NCBI RefSeq assembly: GCF_050948175.1
Contig: NW_027490178.1
Coordinates: forward strand, 186,001-250,000
Length of the DNA stretch: 64,000 nucleotides
Source: Xylocopa sonorina
Lineage: Eukaryota > Arthropoda > Insecta > Hymenoptera > Apidae
Direction: 5' to 3'
The notes beneath the pieces are model-generated. The model was not told the DNA's origin. It did no database searches and saw only the letters and a program-made list of their open reading frames with translations. This document shows positions 54,478-64,000 of this stretch, piece by piece (within the stretch, counting starts at the first letter, position 1; every line of letters begins with the position of its first letter). Both the position numbers and the translations under genes were made by a program.

Positions 54478-54640
54478 TATTCATTGTGCAATGTTATGTA
54501 TACCTCGCATTCACTTCAAAAGAATATAAATGCGACACTTTCATTGCGCAATGTTCAAATGCGCAAATTCATGCGACATATTCATTGTGCAATGTTATGT
54601 ATACCTCGCATTCACTTCAAAAGAATATAAATGCGACACT
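54478..54640 (+). repeat. Aberrant satellite junction with filler sequence
   Basis: ATTCATTGTGCAATGTTATG through AAATGCGACACT occurs at 54478 and again 101 bp later. Between the two lie about 40 bases that are not a normal monomer part: TTTCATTGCGCAATGTTC, then AAATGCGCAAATTCATGCGAC, in which pieces of the monomer are jumbled. It looks like a break repaired with templated filler. Confidence 0.75.
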
Positions 54641-55471
54641 TCCTTGCTAGGAAATAGCGATTGCAGATGTCTACGTTTCGAAGCAATATCTAATGCTTCC
54701 TGAAACGGGTTATCGCATCTCATTTCTATGTTTCATGATAAGATATAATATTAATTGCGAAGTGTCATGTATACCTTGTATTCACTTCAGAAGAATGTAA
54801 ATACGACACTTACTTGCTAGCAAATAACGTTTGCAGATGTCTACGTATCGTAGCAATAGAGTTCTAATGCTTCTTAAAACGCGATATCACATCACATTTC
54901 TATGTTTCATGATAAGATATAATATTCGTTGCGAAGTGTTATGTATACCTCGCATACACTTCAAATGAATGTAAATGCGACAGTTCCTTGCTAGGAAGTA
55001 GCGATTGCAGATGTCTACGTATCGAAGCAATAGAGATCTACTGCTTCTCAAAACGCGATATCGCATCTCATTTCTATGTTTCATGACAAGATATAATATT
55101 CATTGCCTAGTGTCATGTATACCTCGTTTACACCTCAAAAGAATGTAAATGCGACACTTCCTTCCTAGGAAATAACGTTTCCAGATGTCTACGTATCGAA
55201 GCAATAGAATTCTAATGCTTCTTAAATCACCATATAGCATCTCATTTCTATGTATCACGATAAGATGTAATATTCATTGTGCAGTGTTATGTATACCTCG
55301 CATACACTTCAAATGATTGTCAATGCGACACTTCCTTGCTAGGATATAGGGATGGCAGATGTCTACGTATCAAAGCAAAAGAGTTCGAATGCTTCTTAAA
55401 ACGAGATATCGCATCTCATTTCTATGTTTAGCGATAAGATATAATATTCATTGCGGAGTGTCAGGTATGCC

Positions 55472-57034
55472 TCGTATTCACTTCAAAAGAATGTAAATGC
55501 GACACTTCCCTGCTAAGAAGTAGCGTTTGCAGATGTCTACGTATCGAGCAATAGGATTCTAATGCTTCTTCGATTGCGATATCGCATCTCATTTCTACGT
55601 TTCATGATAAGATATAATATTCATTGTGGAGTGTTATGTTTACCTCGTATTCACTTCAAAGGAATGTAAATGCGACACTTCCTTGCTAGGAAATAGCGTT
55701 TGCAGGTGTCTACATATCGTAGCAATAGAGTTCTATTGCTTCTTAAATCGCGATATCGCATTTGATTTCTATGTTTCGTGATAGGGTACAATATTCGTCG
55801 TAGAGTGTTATGTATACCTCGTATTCTCTCCAAAAGAATGTAATAGAGACACTTCCTAGCAAAGAAATAGCGTTTCCAGATATCTACGTATCACAACAAT
55901 AGAGTTCTAATGCTTCCTAAAACGAGATGTCGCAGCTCATTTCTATGTTCCATGATAAGATATAATATTCAATGCGAAGTGTCATGTAAACGTCGTATTC
56001 ACTTCAAAAGAATGTAAATGCGACACTTCCCTGCTAAGAAGTAGCGTTTGCAGATGTCTACGTATCGAGCAATAGGATTCTAATGCTTCTTCGATTGCGA
56101 TATCGCATCTCATTTCTACGTTTCATGATAAGATATAATATTCATTGTGGAGTGTTATGTTTACCTCGTATTCACTTCAAAGGAATGTAAATGCGACACT
56201 TCCTTGCTAGGAAATAGCGTTTGCAGGTGTCTACATATCGTAGCAATAGAGTTCTATTGCTTCTTAAATCGCGATATCGCATTTGATTTCTATGTTTCGT
56301 GATAGGGTACAATATTCGTCGTAGAGTGTTATGTATACCTCGTATTCTCTCCAAAAGAATGTAATAGAGACACTTCCTAGCAAAGAAATAGCGTTTCCAG
56401 ATATCTACGTATCACAACAATAGAGTTCTAATGCTTCCTAAAACGAGATGTCGCAGCTCATTTCTATGTTCCATGATAAGATATAATATTCAATGCGAAG
56501 TGTCATGTAAACGTCGTATTCACTTCAAAAGAATGTAAATGCGACACTTCCCTGCTAAGAAGTAGCGTTTGCAGATGTCTACGTATCGAGCAATAGGATT
56601 CTAATGCTTCTTCGATTGCGATATCGCATCTCATTTCTACGTTTCATGATAAGATATAATATTCATTGTGGAGTGTTATGTTTACCTCGTATTCACTTCA
56701 AAGGAATGTAAATGCGACACTTCCTTGCTAGGAAATAGCGTTTGCAGGTGTCTACATATCGTAGCAATAGAGTTCTATTGCTTCTTAAATCGCGATATCG
56801 CATTTGATTTCTATGTTTCGTGATAGGGTACAATATTCGTCGTAGAGTGTTATGTATACCTCGTATTCTCTCCAAAAGAACGTAATAGAGACACTTCCTA
56901 GCAAAGAAATAGCGTTTCCAGATGTCTACGTATCACAACAATAGAGTTCTAATGCTTCCTAAAACGAGATGTCGCAGCTCATTTCTATGTTCCATGATAA
57001 GATATAATATTCATTGCGAAGTGTCATGTAAACG
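55472..57034 (+). repeat. 521-bp trimeric higher-order repeat, three copies
   Basis: Units start at 55472, 55993 and 56514, exactly 521 bp apart, and a short fourth start at 57035 matches for about 35 bp. Each unit is three monomers. Marks shared by all units include CTGCTAAGAAGTAGCG, GTATCGAGCAATAGG with one base missing, CTTCTTCGATTGCG, TACATATCGTAGC, GATAGGGTACAATATTCGTC and CTAGCAAAGAAATAG. I saw only three differences, all in unit 3. This is the clearest recent higher-order repeat in the window. Confidence 0.95.
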
Positions 57035-57339
57035 TCGTATTCACTTCAAAAGAATGTAAATGCGACACTTCCATGCTAGAAGTAGCGTGTGCAGATGTCT
57101 ACGTATAGCAGTAATAGAGATCTAATGCTTCTTAAAACGCGATATCGCATCAAACTTCTATGTTTCATGATAAGATATAATACTCATTGCGAAGTGTCAT
57201 GTATACCTCCCAAACACTTCAAATGAATGTAAATGCGACACTTCCTTGCTAGGCGGTAGCGTTTGCAGATGTCTACGTATCGAAGAATTAGTGTTCTAAT
57301 GCTTCTTAAAACGCGATAGCGCATCTCATTTCTATGTTT

Positions 57340-57360
57340 CATGATAAATCGCAAACACTT
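57340..57360 (+). repeat. Truncated monomer
   Basis: TTTCATGATAAATCGCAAACAC joins the mid-monomer directly to the TCGCAAACACTTC part, deleting roughly 38 bases including the AT-rich core. The ATAA/ATCG junction offers little homology. Confidence 0.75.
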
Positions 57361-60039
57361 CAAATGAATGTAAATGCGACACTGCCTTTCTAGGAAATAG
57401 CGTCTGCAGATGTCTACGTATAGTAGCAATAGAATTCTAATGCTGTTTAAATCGCGATATCGCATCTCATTTCAAAGTTTCATGATTAGATATAATGCTC
57501 ATTGTGGAGTGTCATGTATATCTCGTATTCACATCAAAAGAATGTAAATGCGACACTTCCTTGCTAGGAAATCTCGTTTGCAGATATCTCCGTATCGAAG
57601 CAATAGGGTTCTAATGCTTCTCAAATCGTGATATCGCCACTCATTTCTATGTTTCATGATAAGATATAATATTCATTGTGCACTGTTGTGCATACCTCGT
57701 ATTCACTTCAAAGGAATGTAAATGCGACACTTCCTTGCTTGGAAATACCGATTGCAGATGTCTACGTATCGTAGCAATAGATTTCTAACGCTTCTTAAAA
57801 CGCGATATCGCATCTCATTTCCATTTTCCATGATGAGATATAATATTCATTGCGAAGTGTCATGTATACCTCGCATACACTTCAAATGGATGCAAATGCG
57901 ACACTTCCTTGCTAGGAAATAGCGTTTGCAGATGTCTACGTATCGTAGCATTGGAGTTCTAATCCTTCTTAGAACGAGATATCGCAACTCATTTCTATGT
58001 TTCATGATAAGATATAATATTCATTGCGAAGTGTCATGTATACCTCGCATACACTTGAAATGATTGTAAATGCGACACTACCTTGTCTAGGAAATAGCCT
58101 CTCCAGATGTCTACGTATCGAAGCAATAGGGTTCTAATGCTTCTTAAAGCGAGTTATCGCATCTCATTTCTATGTTTCATGATAAGATATAATATTAATT
58201 GCCAAGTGTCACGTATACCTCGTATTCCTTTCAAAGAAATGTAAATGCGACACTTCCATGCTAGGAAATAGCGTTTGCAGATGTCTACGTATGGTAGCAT
58301 TAGGGTTCTAAATCTTTTCAACACGCGATATCGCATCTCATTTCTATGTTTCATGATAAGATATAATATTCATTGTGAAGTGTCTTTCATACCACGCATA
58401 CACTTCAAACGAATTAAGGGCGACACTTCCTTTCTAGGAAGTAGCGTTTGCAGATGTCTATGTATCGAAGCAATAGAGTTCTAATGCTTCTTAAATCGCG
58501 ATATCGCACCTCGCTTCTACGTTTCATGATAAGATATAATATTCATTGTGCAGTGTTATGTATACCTCGTCTACACTTCCTAAGAATGTAAATGCGACTC
58601 TTCCTTGCTAGGAAATAGCGACTGCAGATGTCTACGTATCGTAGCAATAGAGTTCTAATGCTTCTTAAATCGCGATATGCTTCTCATTTCTATGTTCATG
58701 ATGAGATATAATATTCATTGTGGAGTGTTATGTAAACCTCGTATTCACTTCAAAAGAATGTAAATGCGACACTTCATTGCTAATAAATAGCGTTTGCAGA
58801 TGTCTACGTATCGAAGCAATAGATTTCTAATGCTTCTTAAATCGCGATATCGCATTGCATTTCTATGTTTCGTGATAAGGTATAATAATCATTGCGAAGT
58901 GTCATGAATACCTCGTATTCACTTCAAAAGAATGTAAATGCGACACTTCCTTGCTAGGAAATAGCGTTTGCAGATGTCTCCGTATCGTAGCAATAGAGTT
59001 CTAATGCTTCTTGAAACGAGATGACGCATCTCATTTCTATGTTTCATGATAAGATATAATATTCATTGTGTAGAGTCACTTCCACCTCATATACTCATCT
59101 AATGAATGTAAATGCGACACCTCGTTGCAATTAAATAGAGTTTGCAGATGTCTACGTGTTGTAGCAATAGAGTTCTAATGCTTCTTAAAACGCGTTATCG
59201 CATCTCATCTCTATGTTTCATGATAAGATATAATTTTCATTGCGATGTGTTATGTATTCCTTGTCTACAGTTCAAATGAATGTAAATGCGACATTTCCTT
59301 TCTAGGAAATTACGTTTCCAGAAGTCTATGCTTCGATGCAATAGAGATCTAATGCTTCTTAAAACGCGATATCGCATCTCATTTCTATGGTTCATGATAA
59401 GATATAATATACAATGCAAAGTGCTATGTATATCTCGTCTACACTTCAAAAGAATGTAAATGCGGCACTTCATTGCTAGGAAATAGCGTTGGCAGATGTC
59501 TACATATCGAAGCAATAGTGTTCTAATGTTTCGTAAATCGCGATATCGCATCACACTTCTACGTTTCGTGATAAGATATAATATTCATTGTACAGTGTTA
59601 TGTATTCCTCACCTACACTTCAAATGAATATAACTGCGACGCATCCCTTCTAGAAAATAGCTTTTGCAGATGTCTACGTGTGGAAGAAATAGAGTACTAA
59701 TTCTTCTAAAACGCGATATCGCATCACATTTCTATGTTTCATGATAGGATATAATATTCATTGCGAAGTGTTATGTATTCCCAGTCTACACTTCAAATGA
59801 ATGTAAATGCGACATTTCCATCCTTGGAAATAGCGTCTCCAGATGTCTACGTATCGAAGCAATAGAGTGCTAGTGCTTCTTAAAACAGGATACCGCATCT
59901 AATTCCTATGTTTAATGTTAAGATATAATATTAATTGCGAAGTGTCATGTATACATCGTATTCACATAAAAGGAATGTGAATGGGATTCATTACAAGGAG
60001 ATAGCGCTTGCAGATATCTACATATCGTAGCAATAGAGT

Positions 60040-60560
60040 TCTAATGCTTCTTAAAACGAGATATAGCATCTCACTCCTATGTTTTATGATAAGATATAAT
60101 ATTCATTGCGGAGTGTCATGTACACCTCGTTTTCACTACAAAAGAATGTAAATGCGACACTTCATTGCTAGGAAATAGCCTTGGCAGATGTCTACGTACC
60201 GTAGCAATGGAGTTCTAATGCTTCTCAAAACGCGATATCGCATCTCATTTCTATGTTTCATGATAAGATAACATATTAATTGCGAACTGTCATGTATACC
60301 ACGCATACACTACAAATCAATGTAAATGCGACACTTCCTTGCTAGGAAATAGGGCTTGCAGCTGTCTACGTATCAAACCAATAGAGTTCTTATGCTTCTT
60401 ATATCGCCATATCGCATCGCATTTCTATGTTTCATGATAATATATACTATTCATTGTAGAGTGTTATGTATACCTCCTATTCACGTCAAAGGAATGTAAA
60501 TGCGACGCTTCCTTGCTTGGAAATAGAGTCTGCAGATATCTACGTATCGTAGCAATAGAG
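60040..60560 (+). repeat. Three-monomer duplication, copy 1
   Basis: Matches about 61460-62125. Shared rare variants: GATAACATATTAATTGCGAACTG, TCTACGTATCAAACCAATAG and a CTCCTATTCACGTCAAAGG form. The offset is 1,391 bp in the left part and 1,565 bp in the right part, so the second copy has gained one monomer. Confidence 0.8.
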
Positions 60561-60809
60561 TTCTAATGCTTCTTAAATCGTGATATCGCATCTCATTTCT
60601 ATGTTTCATGATAAGATATAATATTCATTGTGCAATGTTATGTATACCTCGTATTCACTTCAAAAGAATGTAAATGCGACACTTCATTGCCAGGAAATAG
60701 CGTTTGCAGATGTCTCCGTTTCGAAGCAATAGAGTTCTAATGCTTCTTAAAACGAGATGTCGCATCTGATTTCTAGGTTTCATGACAAGATATAATATTC
60801 ATTGTGAAA

Positions 60810-61500
60810 TGTCACGTATACCTCGTATTCACTTCAAAAGAATGTAAATGCAACACTTCCCTGCTTTTAAATAGCGTTTGCAGATGTATACGTATCGAAG
60901 AAATAGAGTTGTAATGCTTCTTAAAACGGGATACCGCATCTCATTTCTATGTTTCATTATAAGATATAATATTCATTGCGAGGTGTCACTTATACCTCGC
61001 ATACACTTCAAATGAATGTAAATATGGCACTTCCTTGCAGGGAAATAGCGTCTCCAGATGTCTATGTATCGAAGCAATAGAGTGCTAATGCTTCTTAAAT
61101 AGCGATATCGCTTTTCATTTCTATGTTTCGTGATAAGGTACAATATTCATTGGGGAGTGTTATGTGTACCTCGTATTCACTTCAAATGAATGCAAATGCG
61201 ACTCTTCCTTGCTATTAAATAGCGTTTGCATATGTCTACGTATCGTAGCAATAGAGATCTAATGCTTTTTTAGCGCGATATCGCAACACATTTATGCGTT
61301 TCATGATAAGATACAATATTCATTGCGGAATGTTATGGATACCTCGTCTTCATTTCAAAGCAATGTGAATGCGACACTTCCTTGCTAGGAAATAGCGTTT
61401 GCAGATTTCGACGTATCGAAGCAATAGAGTTCTAATGCTTCTTAAAACGTGATATAGCATCACACTCCTATGTTTTATGATAAGATATAATATTCATTGC
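60810..61500 (+). repeat. Four-monomer segment, copy 3 of 3 (undeleted form)
   Basis: Diverged relative of 17073-17742 and 18266-18935: CCCTGCTTTTAAATAGCG, GTATACGTATCGAAG, ACGGGATACCGC, GAGGTGTCACTTATACC and TCGCTTTTCATTTC occur in the same order. Near 61180 it keeps the 24 bases missing from the other two, so it preserves the older arrangement. Confidence 0.78.
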
Positions 61501-62125
61501 GGAGTGTCATGTACACCTCGTTTTCACTACAAAAGAATGTAAATGCGACACTTCATTGCTAGGAAATAGCCTTGGCAGATGTCTACGTATCGAAGAAATA
61601 GGATTCTATTACTTCTTAAATCGCCATATCGCATCTCATTTCTATGTTTCATGATAAGATATAATATTCATTGCGAAGTGTCATGTATACCTCGCATACA
61701 CTTCAAACGAATGTAAATACGACACTTCCTTGCTAGGAAATAGCGTTTGCAGATGTCTACGTACCGTAGCAATGGAGTTCTAATGCTTCTCAAAACATGA
61801 TATCGCATCTCATTTCTATGTTTCATGATAAGATAACATATTAATTGCGAACTGTCATGTATACCACGCATACACTTCAAATCAATGTAAATGCGACACT
61901 TCCTTGCTAGGAAATAGCGCTTGCAGCTGTCTACGTATCAAACCAATAGAGTTCTTATGCTTCTTATATCGCCATATCGCATCGCATTTCTATGTTTCAT
62001 GATAATATATACTATTCATTGTAGAGTGTTATGTATACCTCCTATTCACGTCAAAGGAATGTAAATGCGACGCTTCCTTGCTTGGAAATACAGTCTGCAG
62101 ATATCTACGTATCGTAGCAATAGAG
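61460..62125 (+). repeat. Three-monomer duplication, copy 2
   Basis: Partner of 60040-60560, with an additional monomer near 61580-61750 (TAGCCTTGGCAG, then GAAGAAATAGGATTC). It overlaps the right edge of the four-monomer segment, showing nested events. Confidence 0.75.
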
Positions 62126-63291
62126 TTCTAATGTCGCTTAAAACGCGATATCGCATCTCATTTCTATGTATCATGATAAGATATAATATTCATTGTGCAG
62201 TGAAAGGTATGTCTCGCATACACTTCAAATGAATGTAACTGCGACACTTCCTTGCTAGGATATAGCGATGGCAGATGTCTACGTATCGAAGCAACAGAGT
62301 TATAATGCTTCTTAAAACGAGATATCGCATCACATTTCTATCTTTTACGATAAGATATAATATTCTTTGCGGAGTGTCATGTATACCTCGTATTCCTTTC
62401 AAAGATTGTAAATGCGACGCTTCCTTGCTAGCAAATAGCGTTTGCAGATGTCTACGTGTCGAAGCAATAGTGTTCTAATGCTTCTTAATACGCGATATCT
62501 CAACTCATTTCTATGTTTCATGATAAGATATAATATTCATTGCGAAGTGTCTTGTATACCTCGCATACACTTCAAACGAATTTAAATGCGACACTTCATT
62601 GCAAGGAAATAGCGTTGGCAGATGTCTACGTATCAAAGCAATAGAGTTCTAATGCATCGTAAAACGAGATATCGCATCTCATTTCTAAGTTTCGTGTTAA
62701 GATATAATATTCATTGCGAAGTGTCGTGTATACCACGCATACACTTCAAAAAAATGTAAATGCGACACTTCCTTGCTAGCATATAGCGTTTGCAGATGTC
62801 AACGTATCGAAGCAATAGAGTTCTAATGCTTCTTAAATCGCCATATCACATCACATTTCTATGTTTCATGACAAGATATAATATTTATTGCGAAGTGTAA
62901 CGTATACATCGCATACACTTCAAATGAATGTAAATGCGACACTTCCATGCTAGGATATAGCGTTTGCAGATGTCTACGTATCGAAGCAAAAGGGTTCTAA
63001 AGCTTCTTAAAACGAGATATCGCATCCCATTCCTATGTTTCATGGTAAGATATATTATACATTGCGAAGTATCACGTATACCTCGCAAACACTTCAAATG
63101 AATGTAACTGCGACACTTCCTTGCTAGGAAATAGAGTTTGCAGATGTCTACGTATCGAAGCAATAAAATTCTAATGCATCTTATATCGCGATATCGCATC
63201 TCATTTCTATGTTTCACGATAATATATAATATTCATTGTACAATGTTATGTATACCTCGCACTCACTTCAAAAGTATATAAATGCGACACT

Positions 63292-63391
63292 NNNNNNNNN
63301 NNNNNNNNNNNNNNNNNNNNNNNNNNNNNNNNNNNNNNNNNNNNNNNNNNNNNNNNNNNNNNNNNNNNNNNNNNNNNNNNNNNNNNNNNNN
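63292..63391. other. Assembly gap, 100 N
   Basis: Exactly 100 undetermined bases, a conventional placeholder for a gap of unknown size made during scaffolding. Satellite lies on both sides but in opposite orientations. Confidence 0.99.
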
Positions 63392-64000
63392 CCTAGCAAG
63401 GACGTGTCGCATTTACATTCTTTTAATGTGAATACGAAGTATAAATAACATTCCACAATGAATATTATATCTTATCATGAAACATAGAAATGGGATGCGA
63501 TATCGCGATGTAAAAAGCATTAGAACTCCATTGCTACGATACGTAGACATCTGCAAACGCTATTTCCTATAGCAAGGAAGTGTCGCATTTACATTCACTC
63601 GAAGATCATGAGAGGTATAAGTGATACTTTGCAATGAATATTATATCTTATCATGAAACATAGAAATGATAAGCGACTTCTCGTTTTAAGAAGTACTAGA
63701 ACTCTATAGCTTCGATACGTAGCCATCAGCCATCGCTATTTCCTAGCAAGGAAGTGTCGCATTTACATTCATTTGAAGTGTATGCGAGGTATACAAGACA
63801 CTTCGCAATGTATATTATATCTTATCATGAAACAAAGAAATGAGTTGCAATATCGCGTTCTAAGAAGTATTAGAACTCCATAGCTACGATACGTAGACAA
63901 CTGCAAACGCTATTTCCTAGCAAGGAAGTGTCGCACTTACATTCTTTTGAAGTGAATACGAGGTTTGCATGACACTTCGCAATGATTATTATATCCTATC
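63392..64000 (-). repeat. 174-bp satellite array, inverted segment
   Basis: The same monomer read in reverse complement: CCTAGCAAGG, TGTCGCATTTACATTC, GAATATTATATCTTATCATG, AAACATAGAAATG, GCGATATCGC and TACGTAGACATCTGC follow in reverse order, about 3.5 copies. One monomer has an odd CCTATAGCAAGG form and another reads GAAGATCATGAGAGG. Orientation changes exactly at the gap. Confidence 0.95.

Larger units (their letters stand above)
13146..63291 (+). repeat. 174-bp satellite array, main segment
   Basis: About 50 kb of uninterrupted monomers in the same orientation and phase as the left segment. I found no second non-satellite insertion and no gene. The segment is layered with duplications of 0.5-13 kb, listed separately. 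Variation is structured: at the CATTG...TATGTATACC position three linked forms recur, GCGAAGTGTCATG, GTGGAGTGTTATG and GTGCAGTGTTATG, and the CGTAGC/CGAAGC alternative is also common throughout. Confidence 0.97.

Noticed and set aside
1..63291. CRISPR-like array of regular repeats
   Set aside because: The whole 174-bp unit is conserved with no unique spacers, copies are diverged, and the setting is eukaryotic. This is a satellite.
63292..63391. Open frames spanning the N gap
   Set aside because: They translate undetermined bases and join two oppositely oriented satellite segments; they are meaningless.

Overview
This window is almost entirely one satellite DNA array. A head-to-tail monomer of about 174 bp (58 codons long; individual copies roughly 168-176 bp) fills about 62.4 kb, or roughly 358 copies. 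I see no protein-coding gene, rRNA or tRNA. The organism must be a eukaryote, and the sequence looks like centromeric or pericentromeric heterochromatin from a long-read assembly. An insect, perhaps a hymenopteran, is my guess from the texture of the AT-rich array and the CpG-rich retroelement island. That guess is weak because no gene is present to anchor it.

Layout. 1-11611: satellite, plus orientation. 11612-13145: a 1,534-bp non-satellite island that begins TGT, ends ACA and is flanked by a GTAG target duplication. It is best explained as a solo LTR or LTR-like insertion; its right part carries ten exact 30-bp minisatellite units. 13146-63291: the satellite resumes in the same monomer phase and orientation. 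63292-63391: a 100-N assembly gap. 63392-64000: the same satellite in the opposite orientation.

Superimposed on the monomer array are several generations of larger duplications. A 13-kb block (28591-41640) is repeated in tandem at 41641-54212 and is nearly identical. There is a perfect-register 521-bp trimer repeated three times (55472-57034). A 1.15-kb pair lies 6.57 kb apart (6769-7923 and 13338-14492). A five-monomer segment is repeated 1,044 bp away (27741-28590 and 28785-29634). Several shorter or older pairs occur as well. The array therefore looks like a product of repeated unequal exchange, with local higher-order structure rather than one array-wide higher-order repeat.

Two parts look like assembly problems rather than biology. 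One is a dense patch of about 46 net extra bases at 44598-48614, seen only in the second 13-kb copy. The other is the orientation flip located exactly at the N gap. The short open frames throughout the array are by-products of a monomer whose length is divisible by three and whose minus strand has one stop-free frame. I do not treat them as genes.
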